Shown: positions 9,450 through 19,211 of the stretch, piece after piece | Layout: the number at the start of each line of letters is the position of its first letter | How positions within the stretch are numbered: position 1 is the first letter of the stretch | Source of the DNA: Girardinichthys multiradiatus | Taxonomy: Eukaryota; Chordata; Actinopteri; Cyprinodontiformes; Goodeidae | Direction of reading: 5' to 3' | Assembly (NCBI RefSeq): GCF_021462225.1 | Contig: NC_061812.1 | Coordinates: 53,065,848 to 53,129,847 of the forward strand | Length of the DNA: 64,000 bases | Made by a program: the position numbers and the translations under genes | Notes under the pieces: generated by a model | Told to the model about the DNA's origin: nothing | What the model saw: only the letters and a program-made list of their open reading frames with translations | Databases searched by the model: none

Positions 9450-11325
9450 TTGCTAGTTAGTGACCTGATTTCTGACAATCAGATTGATTTATTCTGCCTC
9501 ACAGAAACCTGGCTGCAGCAAGAGGATTATGTTACTATAAATGAGTCAACTCCTACTAATTATTTAAATTTTCACATTCCTCGAAATACCAGGCGAGGAG
9601 GAGGAGTAGCAACCATCTTTCAGTCGGATTTATTGATTAGCCCCAGACCAATCAATAGCTACAACTCTTTTGAATATTTAATCCTTAGTTTTTCTCATCC
9701 AAATTGCAAAGCACTAAAACCACTTCTGTTTGTTGTTTTGTACCGTCCACCAGGCCCTTACTCTCAATTTTTAGATCAGTTTTCAGACCTTTTATCGGAT
9801 TTAGTGTTAAATACAGATAAGGTTTTTATAGTGGGGGATTTTAACATTCATGTAGACGCTGAAAGTGATAGCCTAAATATAGCGTTTAATGCTATCTTAG
9901 ACTCAATTGGCTTTGATCAAAACATTAACAAACCTACCCACCTTTGTCTTCATTCTCTGGACCTTGTGCTGACATATGGCATTGAGTGTAAAGACATAAC
10001 AATATTCTCTCATAACCCTGTCCTGTCTGACCATTTCTTAATAACCTTTGAGTTTAATTTAACCGAGTACTCCACACCTGAAAGAAAGTTTCCTTATAGT
10101 AGATCATTATCAGGCGATGCTGTAACAACCTTTAAAGAATCTGTTCCACTTTTAATTTCCTCATTATCACTGAAAAACACAGTGGAGGGCAATAATTTTG
10201 TTTCTGCCCCTTCACAAATTGATTCTCTTGTTCATAATGTTTCTTCATCATTGCGTGATGCATTAGACAATGCAGCCCCCTTGAAAAAGAAGGTAATTAT
10301 TCATAGGAGGCTAGCTCCTTGGTTTAATTCAGAGCTGCGTACTTTAAAGCACAATGTTAGAAAATTGGAGAGAAAATGGCGCTCTACACACCTAGAGGAC
10401 TCCTACTTAATCTGGAAAAATAGCCTACTGTTGTATAAAAAGACACTTCACCAAGCTAGAACAGCTTATTTCTCATCATTAATAGAAGAGAACAAGAATA
10501 ATCCAAGGTTTCTCTTTAGTACAGTTGCTAAACGTACACAGAGTCATAGCTCTGTTGAGCCATCCATTCCCTTAGCTCTTAGCAGCCATGACTTTATGGG
10601 ATTCTTCTTAAATAAAATTGATTATATTAAAAATAAAATCTTTGACATACTCCTGAAGATGATTACTTCATCCTCAGCAAGTGAGACAACATTGGAAATA
10701 ACTGCAGAACCTGATTTGTGTTTGGACTGTTTTGATCCTGTGGAGCTTCCTGAGTTATCAGAAATATCAGCTTAATCTAAACCTTCAACTTGTATGTTAG
10801 ACCCAATCCCAACCAAATTATTTAAGGAAGTGTTCCCTCTGATTACCAGCCCCATTTTAGATATGATTAATCTATCCTTAGTAAATGGATATGTACCACA
10901 AGCTTTTAAGGTAGCTGTAATTAAACCTTTACTTAAGAAACCTTTGCTTGATCGAGATGACTTGAAAAATTACAGACCTATATCCAATCTTCCATTCTTA
11001 TCTAAAATTCTTGAGAAAATTGTTGCTAATCAAATGTGTGAACATTTATACAGCAATGATCTGTTTGAAGAGTTTCAGTCAGGCTTCAGAGCTCATCATA
11101 GCACTGAAACAGCTCTGCTGAAAGTCACTAATGATATTCTTATGGCCTCAGATAATGGACTTGTGTCTGTTCTGGTTCTGTTAGATCTTCAGTGCTGCAT
11201 TTGATCCAGTCGACCATAATATTCTCTTAGAAAGGCTGGAATATGCTGTAGGGATCAGGGGAACAGCGCTAGGCTGGTTTAAATCTTATCTGTCTGACAG
11301 ATTCCAGTTTGTTCATGTAAATGGT
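9450..11325 (+). pseudogene. L2 ORF2, endonuclease and N-terminal reverse transcriptase
   Basis: The first 441 codons (9450-10775) hold an APE-type endonuclease. Blocks visible are LFCLTETWL (catalytic Glu), [17 protein letters not shown] (Asp/Asn) and LSDHFLITF (the SDH block). A linker follows. A single TAA at 10773-10775 interrupts the frame, which resumes in phase. The reverse-transcriptase fingers are at 10794-11204 ([10 protein letters not shown] variant, [28 protein letters not shown]). One extra base near 11191 shifts the frame inside LLDL.SAAFD, and the LTR begins at 11326. The remaining RT is at 19212-20657. The two lesions plus insertions make it non-functional. Confidence 0.85.
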
Positions 11326-11621
11326 TGTTAGGTATTATTTAGTCAACTCAGAGGTAAGAACGATACAGTCAGAGTTACTTGCAGCAAGGGTAGCCCACTT
11401 TGCAGTGAAACTACAAAGTTTTTGACACCCTATCTCTTTATTTATATGCACAGTTCAACAGACAGTTCAGACAGGGTGTGTGTGTGTGAGAAAGAAAGGA
11501 GGCTGGTTCACACAGAGATAACAATGATCTCACACACACAGGGAGGAAGGCATAGTGCAGGTGCCTTGCAACACAAAGTTTTTACATGAGTGATAACAAG
11601 TTTTTGCACCCATCCAACAGT
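11326..11621 (-). repeat. Proviral 3' LTR
   Basis: On the minus strand it begins TGTTGGATGGGTGC and ends AATACCTAACA, giving TG...CA termini with a TGTT/AACA inverted pair. A TATAAATAAAG string (plus-strand 11440-11452) could serve as TATA box and AATAAA signal. A few bases differ from the copy at 18918, for example CAAAGTTTT versus CAACATTTT. Confidence 0.9.
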
Positions 11622-11634
11622 CCCTCCTTTTATC
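11622..11634 (-). other. Polypurine tract of the provirus
   Basis: Minus-strand AAAAGGAGGGAC lies directly next to the 3' LTR start. This is the expected position and composition for the plus-strand DNA primer of a retrovirus. Confidence 0.75.
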
Positions 11635-11781
11635 ACAAGTAAAAACATTTAATATAAAAACGAGTAAGAAAAAGTACTCTGTATGAGCGAAAACCCACTG
11701 ACGGTAAACAGATTATATTTTGTGGGAAATACTCATACGGCCCCGCCGCCCTCGGCGACCATTAAAAGTTAAATGTTGATT

Positions 11782-11897
11782 AATACTTGAAATCATAAAA
11801 ATAAAAGAATAATACTTGAAATCATAAAAATAAAAGAATAATACTTGAAATCATAAAAACAAAAGAATAATACTTGAAATCATAAAAATAAAAGAAT
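11782..11897. repeat. Tandem repeat, 29-bp period, four copies
   Basis: The unit AATACTTGAAATCATAAAAA plus TAAAAGAAT repeats about four times, with one A-to-C-type change in the third unit. It lies in the proviral 3' untranslated region between env and the polypurine tract. Confidence 0.85.
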
Positions 11898-12035
11898 TAA
11901 AAAATCTGCCCTGTTTATGTCATCATTGTACTTTTTCTCATTTCACTTAAGCAACAACTTCTTTCGATTTTCTGCTGTAAGGTCATTTTATGAAATACAA
12001 TGTATGAGTAAACTCAGGCTTTTGATGTGATTTAT
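11898..12035 (-). other. Proviral 3' untranslated region
   Basis: Non-coding interval between the tandem repeat and the env stop codon; AT-rich, no motif recognised. Confidence 0.5.
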
Positions 12036-12389
12036 TTACAACGTGTCATCATAATCGTCCCCTTCATTTTCGTGCATTTCTACCTGGTTCAGTGTTGCAT
12101 ATGCTACAGTGACTGACTGAGTTACTATTCTTTGTACCATGCATTTGCAACATGGGATAATACATATTGACAGGAGACACAGAAGGCCCATGCATGCTAT
12201 TACTGCAACTAGGAGAACCTTAAAAAGATTTATCCATCCCCCTGTGAGCATCCAATCTAACCAAGAAGAGTTAGGATCTGGGAGGTCATGTGTCATGACA
12301 TTTTGCAGATTCTGTAGGTTGTTTAATGCTCCCGTTATGTTTGCAGAGTGTATATTATCTGGGATATATGTGCAACAGGTGTTATTCAA
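12036..12389 (-). pseudogene. env: Proviral env, transmembrane subunit C-terminal part
   Basis: This minus-strand frame carries the end of the ectodomain with a pair of adjacent cysteines at its start, then a membrane-spanning helix (LFKVLLVAVIACMGLLCLLS), a cysteine-rich juxtamembrane stretch and a short cytoplasmic tail ending in acidic residues (EGDDYDDTL). It is out of frame with the upstream env frame, with which it overlaps by a few bases. The break falls just before the CX6CC cysteines typical of gamma-type TM proteins. As it stands the TM subunit is split in two frames. In a functional virus this part would anchor the spike and drive fusion. Confidence 0.8.
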
Positions 12390-13456
12390 TAGAACACAAA
12401 CGCCCCCGTTGATGCTGTTAGAATATCCAAAGCCATGCGGTTCTGAATTATCATGGCTCGCATAGCGCTCATTTCTGTGTTTTGACCCTCATCTACTATT
12501 ATGGAGTTATTTAGAAACAATCCAAATCGATAACTTAAAGTTTCCACGCGCAGCATTAATTTGCCCACACCTAACCAGGGTAAGAGAGATAATAATGTTT
12601 TATCATCTTTAGACCAAAGTTTAAATTCATCTGGGACATTTGTTCCCCAAATGGGGTCATGTGGTTTAACATCTATTTCCCTTTTTGATCTCCTATGTGG
12701 TATAACTATAGTCTGCTTACTAAGTACCACAGTGTGATCTGATGTGAAAACTGGGGCACATACACCATACCAACTGGGTGGAAGTACATAATAAGCATTA
12801 TTACCACATAACCATGCCACCCCTTCTATCCAGTATGTGCCGTTTCCGGGATTATTCCTGTAAGTGTAGAAGTAGTTACATTTCGTAGTATTCCCTACAA
12901 AATGAGTATGATTCCCTATAATATTTTGTCTTATGCAGTGTCGATGGTTTCCAGGGTCTGTTACATATGCTTTGAATGGTTCTGATTTCCCTGTAATGTT
13001 GAGAGGTTGCCATTGTTTTCTGTCGCAAGTGCAGTTTTCTGGGTCACAACTGTAATTTAATCTCTGGTTACTGAAAGATTGGTCTGGCATAAGAAATAAC
13101 TTTTTATTTGTATATCCTATCAGGCCCATTGATATGGCGTAACTTGTCTTGGTGAGGTTCATAGCTTTGACATATATGGTGGGGCCTTGGGAATGCACGG
13201 GCATTATAGAACACACATAACAATCAGTTTTATTTTGAGTTTTAGCTGTGTCATACACATAACGATACCAGTAATTTTGCAGAAATGGGTGTGTGTCATG
13301 TCCTTCCGTCAGTGGTCTGAGATGGGTCCCGTCTGATGTCCATCTCTTCTGGTTCGGTATCACCTCCTGTGGATCCTGCTTTAGATAGAGAAAGAGTCCT
13401 GCTACCAGAATTAAGCTCAGGTTTATCAGTCCTGTCCACATGTTACAGAGAGCCAT
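12386..13456 (-). pseudogene. env: Proviral env, surface subunit and N-terminal TM
   Basis: A 356-codon minus-strand frame. Residues about 8-24 are a hydrophobic signal segment (LINLSLILVAGLFLYL). The surface subunit has many N-glycosylation sites (NKT, NLT, NYS, NCT, NIT, NHT, NTT, NGT) and paired cysteines (CYVC, CDPENCTC). A furin-type cleavage motif RRSKR lies near residue 258. After it comes the start of TM, but without an obviously hydrophobic fusion peptide right at the cut, then a heptad region and a segment resembling the immunosuppressive-like block of gamma-type TMs. The frame then shifts and stops. Position downstream of pol and upstream of the 3' LTR fits env. The long open surface frame contrasts with the decay of gag and pol. 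Confidence 0.85.
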
Positions 13457-13551
13457 TTTATAATTGGGCGCAGATCAGCTGTTTTCTTCACCGGTTTGAG
13501 ACGCTGGGCCTTATGGGTCCTCCAACTCCTTTGAACCCGGACTTCCTCTGC

Positions 13552-14241
13552 TTACCCCGTCGGTTGATCTGGCTCCTGTAACGGCAAAACTGGCTTACAG
13601 TGGCTTTTATGGATCCAGGAAGGCCTCTCTGCTATTTTCAGAGCTGTGGGCGTTGTCAGGAGTACTTGAAACAGCCCTTTCCACCGAGGAGTGCTCCAAT
13701 CCTTCCTGTGGAGTGTCTTAATCAGGACCAGGTCTCCAGGCCTCAGGTCGTTCTGTGGGATAGGAGCAGAGATTATCGGCAGACCACTGGACATTTGTTC
13801 TTCTTTTGTCTGCAACATTTTATTCATCCACTCAGCTAATGAAGTTTCCTGTTGTGCTTTCTCTATTTCATTCATGTCAGAGGGCAGAGAAAACGGTCTG
13901 CCATGTACTATTTCTTTGAGAATACAAATTTATATCATCAACTTGGTGTCACGTGATCTCAGACTCAGAATATAGTGGGTGGAGCCATACAATGATGTAC
14001 AGTAGGTGGCAAATGGAGTAAGACCAGTTTGATTTGGAGTTATTCTCATCCATAATTAACCAGGGATAGGCATTCGGGCCATGGCCTCCCTGTTTCTTCC
14101 ATTGTTTTCCTTAATCTTTAACTGAAACCCTAATGCATTAGAACTTAGTTCTATTAATTTATTTACAAAATGAGTTCCATTATCTGACCTTATAATCTGT
14201 GGGATACCATATGTGGGGAAGAAATGTGTCACTAGGTTCAT
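13552..14241 (-). pseudogene. pol: Proviral integrase, core and C-terminal domain, broken
   Basis: The catalytic-core piece is at 14056-14241 and includes YGIPQIIRSDNGTHFVN, with the second catalytic aspartate in the SDNG block. The C-terminal piece at 13552-13875 has [16 protein letters not shown] and [18 protein letters not shown], the SH3-like gamma-type integrase tail. A disrupted interval at 13876-14055 separates them; the expected third catalytic glutamate block is not clearly readable. The 3' end of pol overlaps the start of env closely, as in gamma-type viruses. Confidence 0.8.
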
Positions 14242-14348
14242 CTATTACAACCAGGCAATATTTATTCCCCCGTGTTTGCAACAAATTATGCATGATCTGC
14301 AAAAATGATTTGCATAGTCAGAAATATTTATAGTGTAGCATTAATGCT

Positions 14349-14573
14349 TTACCAGATTTGACATATTCCCCCCTTGACACGTGGGTCTTCCCAATGTGTC
14401 ACTGTAGCCGCTGTGTTGTATAAATGTTTTGGGAGGATTAGTTTATCTTCTATCTGATAGATGTCATCTTTTTTCTGTGCTCCTCTCTTTAGCCAGGCCT
14501 TTATTTCTGTCTTGGTTGCTGACTGTTGGGCGTCTTTCAGCACGTCTGTGTCTATAAATAGCAGATCTGACAT
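14349..14573 (-). pseudogene. pol: Proviral pol: RNase H-integrase junction
   Basis: The frame holds a linker and the start of the integrase zinc-binding domain (LPKHLYNTAATVTHW has the two histidines). It then ends prematurely; the cysteine pair of the HHCC motif is not seen downstream, and about 100 bases before the core fragment are degraded. Confidence 0.6.
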
Positions 14574-15064
14574 TTTCTCTTTAATAGGTTGAAATGAGTT
14601 AGTTCTGTCCCTGATGATGTTTTAAAACCTCTATTTTGCCAAATCTTAGCATGGTGATGTACTGATCTGAAAACGTATTGGCTGTCTGTGTATATAGTAA
14701 GTATTTGTCCCTCATGTAATTCACATGCTCTTACTACAGCATATAATTCTGCTGTTTGGGCTGAGCATGTATTGGGTAGAGATTTAGCTTCTATTATCCT
14801 ATCGATGGTTGTTACTGCATAACCAACTCTATTCTTTCCATATTCATCTTTAGATGATGAGCCATCTACAAACACAACACATGAATCTGGTATAAGGGTT
14901 TGAGAAATGTCTCTTCTGGGTTTGGTGTCTTCTTCAACTTTTGCTTTATAAGAATGTGGTTTTCCATCTTCTGCAGTAGGTATTAGAGTACTTGGATTTA
15001 AAGGGCACATCTTTTTAGAGTTATGTTTGACTGTGATAATAATAGCGATGTCAGTGTGATGCAT
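14552..15064 (-). pseudogene. pol: Proviral RNase H domain
   Basis: Visible active-site blocks are VVFVDGSSS (first Asp), TAELYAVVRACE (Glu) and IYTDSQYVF (second Asp). The domain is nearly complete, about 120 residues. It begins abruptly after RT remnants, so the RT thumb and connection are mostly missing. The frame also overlaps the RT fragment upstream in a different frame. Confidence 0.8.
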
Positions 15065-15440
15065 GTAGCGTCAGGTGCTTCTCTTAATATTCCTGACTTC
15101 AACATATCTTGTATTACTGGCTTAGTATCTTCTTCAGCTTCTGGCTTTAAGGGGTATTGACGGACTGATGGCCTTTTTTCAGATATTAGTTTAACCTTGT
15201 ATGGTGGGAACCCCTTTATAAGTCCTACATCAGTTGATGATTGGGACCACAGTTCAGGTGGGACAGCAGCTAGGGCAGGATGCATGTTGCTCTCTTTGCT
15301 CTCAGCTAAGCCCTGTATTTGTCCCTCTGCCTCATCTAAATGTGTCCTTGGATGGACTTTGACTATCCACTCCAGAATGAGCTTCCAGATTCCTGTATTA
15401 GGATCTACCTTTGACAGTGTCAGTGCTGTTCCTGCAGAGG
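14998..15440 (-). pseudogene. pol: Proviral RT N-terminus, palm deleted
   Basis: The frame includes VGLIKGFPPYKVKL and RQYPLKPEAEEDTKPVIQDM, then LKSGILREA, the fingers region at the start of gamma-type RT. After a further 20 codons the sequence runs into RNase H. The polymerase palm with its catalytic YXDD box is absent, so several hundred codons appear to be deleted. Readable coding sequence extends upstream to about 15440. Confidence 0.75.
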
Positions 15441-16179
15441 TTTAAAGCCTCTGTTTTTCCAAATTCTTATTATTCTTTTTTATTATATTTTATAAAGTAA
15501 GTCCTTATTACATTTAAAAATGAGATCACTATTTTTGGTAGTTGCTATTATTATAAATAATGCTTGGTTTAGTTCTTATTAAAAATAAAAACTCACTCAC
15601 TGATGAACACAAAAAATGAAGGGCATATTATATCTTATAATCTTAGTTTATCTTACCCAGTTTTATAGATACAACATCCAGTTTCAGTCAGCTTTGTATT
15701 TAGTTCAAGTAACTAAAGTTTGTTTCAATTAACTCAAGTTTTCTCTATTTCAGTCCAGTCCAATAATTCTGTTAAGGTTCATTTCATCTTATGTTAAGTT
15801 TGAGTCTAATTCAATCATTTTGAACCTGGCTGGAAAAAGTCTAAACATCTGTTAAAATCTTTTTGTTTTACCATAGAGAACTGACCTAATATTATTATGG
15901 TAATGTTGAGGACTCTAATTTTTACATAACATGAAACAGACATTTATTTCACAAAAACAGAAAGTCAAGCACAGACATTTGGCCACAAGAAAGTTTAAAT
16001 AACCTGTTTGTACAAGAATTATGAAAAATTGAAGACAGATCTATGAACTTTCTCATGGTTATCAGTATTTTCAGTAGAGGTAGAACCTTTGCCATCTTTA
16101 AATGATTTTTTGAAAAAGATTCTGGAAACCTTATTAAGATATAAATTTGGCAAAGATCATCAGAACATCAGACCTTTAT

Positions 16180-16255
16180 TAGCGCTTTTAAGGTCCCTCA
16201 AAGATGCATTACAATGAAATCAGTCATTCCCATTCACACACATTCACACACTACT
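16180..16255. repeat. SINE-like fragment
   Basis: AGCGCTTTTAAGGTCCCTCA followed by CATTCCCATTCACACACATT resembles the body of the SINE at 48198-48448 (AGCGCTTTTCCAGTC, then CATTCATCCAATCGC). Confidence 0.45.
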
Positions 16256-16859
16256 TACTTATTTCTCTGTCAGAGTCATTTTTATTTGCAAAAATTTGAA
16301 CATAATTTGACTTCTATTATTCTTAAAATGCACATTGTTTCCTCATAACCCCTTTTGTTTCCACTAGGTCTGTTTTGAACGCTTCAATTCTTTTTTTTTA
16401 TTCACCAAGAATCAATAAGGTGGTCTTAGTGGGTCCACCTTAAAGGTGTTATCTGTTGGGTGTCATGTTATCATTGTCAGGTCAGTGAGGTTCATAAGTC
16501 AGTCAGAACCTTGGTCATTTGGTCTGTGCTCATAATGTTTCATAGATCCAGTCTATGATTAGTCAGCAAAACTTCCACCTATAGGAGAAAAAATGATTGT
16601 TAATGAATGAGCTGCATTTCCTAGGAACACTGTCTTCCTCCTGGATGAGCATCACCTGTTGAAAAACTTTCATCATTGTTTGTTTCACATATTCAATCAG
16701 ATTTTTATATTATACCAGTAGGTGAAGTTGTTAGTATCTCATGTAGACTGACATATACTGTTGCATTTGGAGAGGATCTCAGATTAAATAAACATAGTTA
16801 GAGCTTCAATCCAGGTTCATTTTGTGTCTGCAGACTTTAGCCAATTTTTCTTTTCTTTC

Positions 16860-17060
16860 TTTTTTTTTTTTACATAAAGATCAAGATTCAAAACATTTTC
16901 AAAAGGCAGATTGTGGCAGAATGTAGACAAAACTGCTTATTGATTGACAAAATAACATTCAAGCACACAATCACCATATTAAAAGGCTCTACTTCTAGAG
17001 AATCACTAAACTTCTGAGGTCCGGTTTTGGCCCGCGGACCTTGAGTTTGACACATGCAGG
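16860..17060. mobile_element. hAT-type MITE remnant
   Basis: Its right end, reverse-complemented, starts CATGTGTCAAACTCAAGGTC followed by CGCGGGCCAAAACCGG, a terminus style common to fish hAT MITEs. The left end and target duplication were not found. Confidence 0.4.
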
Positions 17061-17390
17061 GTAGAGTTACAATTTTTTTTTTTTTTTTCAGACCTTTCAG
17101 CAGAGACAGGCTTCTGCTTTTTGCAGAAGTTTTATCTTTGTTTTCAGGCAGCTGCATCTCTTTGTCAAGGTCGTTTCACAGAGCTGAAATTTAACTTCTC
17201 TCAAAGAGGAAAAATCAAGAATGCAAACAATCTGAGCCAAATATGGAATTATTTCCCTCTAAAATGAATCTTTTGCATTTTATCATGATATTGTTGGTAG
17301 TATAACACCATAGAATGATTTTTAAAGCACCTGTTTCTCACTAATGCTTGCCTACAAAATCTTTTACTCTCAGATTACTTCTTTAACAAC

Positions 17391-18110
17391 TCTAGTCATT
17401 GTTCACTGGGTTGTCCAGTTGGACAGTTTCCATGTTGTCCACATTGTCACCTCCTCTTTTAACTTATTTTACCACGTCCTCTAAAACCATCTCTTAGTCT
17501 TTATAATTTGGGGCTACCTTGATATTCTAAACTGGGATGGGTGGCAGTCCGCCCCCCTTTATTTGTTTTCAGTTAAGCTGAAAGTTTTTTCCTGTGCTTT
17601 TCTTAAGGCCTCAGTATTATGGTTATGTCAGTTAAAAGCTGCTCTTATTGTTGTTTTTTTTAATTCATCTTTTTGTTTTAATCTGTTTATCAACTGTGAG
17701 CACTCAGGGACTGAAAGGTCCCCTTTGAAATTATAATCTGGCAAGGTTTTTTATTGTCTCTTGAATCTTTTGAATGCATAATCTCCAGTTTAAGATCCCG
17801 TGTAGTTTTAGGATTTCAGTGATAATTAAGTTACCTGAAAATCCGTATTTTTATGCCATCGTGTACATATTTCTGTTAAATCAGAGATTTTTCTCTGTTC
17901 TTTCCCCATTGTTCTTTGTTATTTTTCTCTTTTTAGTTTTCATTATTTCTAATTTTAGATCCCCTTGTAATTTTAAGACATCCTTTGTATCTAATTTGCC
18001 CAAAAACCCATGTTTTTTATTTTTTATTCCATCTATGACAGATCATACCTGCTCCTTTTACATAGTTCTCCATAAACTTTACATCCCCTTCTAAGTCAAT
18101 TAGTTTACTT
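17391..18110 (-). pseudogene. Decayed gag-like region of the provirus
   Basis: Minus-strand peptides in this interval look gag-like: a charged helix (CSQLINRLKQKDELKKTT, LRKAQEKTF) near 17580-17720, and a basic stretch followed by CGQHGNCPTGQP near 17400-17430 that resembles a damaged zinc knuckle. Frames are broken by many stops. Position between the leader and pol supports gag, but no capsid domain can be read with confidence. Confidence 0.35.
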
Positions 18111-18892
18111 TGTTTCTTCCCCATTATGTTTTATGTTAGTTTAATTATAGTATAAATGTCCCAGATAAAAGGTCACTGGCATGAGACTTTAAGGAGAGGA
18201 CATTAACACGCCCTTCTACTGCAACTAATTCGCAGCGGTGTTAATTTTCTGGAATGAAATCCGACCTGAATCTCCAAAGTCACCAGTACGTAGTTTTAAT
18301 CTGGGCAAAAGAAAACACAGGACTAGCAGAATCCTGCTATGATTCTATTAAAATGCTTAGTCCTCCATACACACACAACACAGTCACACAGTTAGTTTCA
18401 GGTACCTTGTAATTTTTCTAAGTTAACTTGGTGTTATTTTATGAGCTTAGTTTACTCCGTTCTTTTTACTTTTATAGCGCTTATTCTATTCCCTCGCAGG
18501 GGAATAATCCTCAGTCGTTTTATTTGGCCCCCTTCTTGGCGGGGCCCTACCTTAATTTGTCACTATTCCTTTCACGGTGGAATAAAACCATACCAATGCA
18601 GCGTCCTTACCGGCGACGCACTACCAACGACTTTTAAGTACTTTTCCTATGAACTGTATTTTAAAACTGTCTCACTTCGGAGTTGACTTCTTGGTGACTC
18701 TCTGGACCCCGTGAGAGTCACCCCGCGCCGAGGAAGGCGATAACCCACTGGCCAGGTGTGAATTCACACACACCGGGACTTTCAGCCACTCCGGCTAAAG
18801 GAGGCTGTGCAGCGGTGCTTCGCTCGACGTCAGGCTTCCCCCACGGATCCCAGAGTCACTGTTAAAGCAAAGAGAAATAAGGTTATTGAATT
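18111..18892 (-). other. Proviral 5' leader
   Basis: Lies between the PBS and the gag remnant. 18640-18850 is GC-rich with inverted elements (for example GACTCTCTGGACCCCGTGAG, then AGTCACC), as expected of a structured leader. No frame was recognised. Confidence 0.45.
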
Positions 18893-18912
18893 AATCCGGC
18901 TTCGAAGGACCA
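18893..18912 (-). other. Primer binding site, tRNA-Tyr-like
   Basis: On the minus strand, TGGTCCTTCGAAGCCGGATT starts 5 bases after the 5' LTR. It is complementary to the 3' end of vertebrate tRNA-Tyr (acceptor ...TCGAAGGACCA) except for one extra base. This orients the provirus and identifies the LTR at 18918 as the 5' LTR. Confidence 0.65.
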
Positions 18913-18917
18913 ATAAA

Positions 18918-19211
18918 TGTTAGGTATTATTTAGTCAACTCAGAGGTAAGAACGATACAGTCAGAGTTACTTGCAGCAAGGGTAGCCCACTTTGCAGTGA
19001 AACTACAACATTTTTGACACCCTATCTCTTTATTTATATGCACAGTTCAACAGACATTTCAGACAGGGTGTGTGTGTGTGAGAAAGAAAGGAGGCTGGTT
19101 CACACAGAGATAACAATGATCTCACACACACAGGGAGGAAGGCATAGTGCAGGTGCCTTGCAACACAAAGTTTTTACATGAGTGATAACAAGTTTTTGCA
19201 CCCATCCAACA
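18918..19211 (-). repeat. Proviral 5' LTR
   Basis: Near-identical to 11326-11621, with the same TGTTGGATGGGTGC...CCTAACA termini on the minus strand, the same TATAAATAAAG string and (GT)n tract. The differences seen by eye are few, so the insertion is likely young relative to the L2 that hosts it. Confidence 0.9.

Larger units (their letters stand above)
15441..17390. other. Proviral interior without readable genes
   Basis: AT-rich, no long frames. The expected protease is not recognisable. It includes a SINE-like fragment at 16180-16255 and a hAT-like end near 17015-17060, so some of it is younger inserted DNA. Confidence 0.5.
11326..19211 (-). mobile_element. Endogenous retrovirus (gamma-type), minus strand, defective
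   Basis: Two near-identical LTRs (18918-19211 is the 5' LTR, 11326-11621 the 3' LTR) bound a 7.3-kb interior in the order leader/PBS, decayed gag, truncated pol, env, polypurine tract, reading on the minus strand. Gag and protease are unrecognisable or decayed, and most of the RT palm is deleted, while integrase, RNase H and env remain readable with breaks. The integrase C-terminus and the TM glycoprotein CX6CC arrangement are gamma-type features. It sits in the RT domain of the host L2. No clear short target duplication is seen (left flank AATGGT, right flank ATTATA). Confidence 0.85.

Noticed and set aside
11782..11897. CRISPR-like array
   Set aside because: The 29-bp units are directly adjacent without unique spacers, so it is a plain tandem repeat inside a provirus.
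12139..12465. Plus-strand frame opposite the env TM region
   Set aside because: Antisense shadow of the env coding sequence on the minus strand.
18428..18686. Plus-strand frame with CHYSFHGGIKPYQC, resembling a zinc finger
   Set aside because: Spacing does not fit a C2H2 finger, it lies antisense to the proviral leader, and no second finger is present. Chance resemblance.
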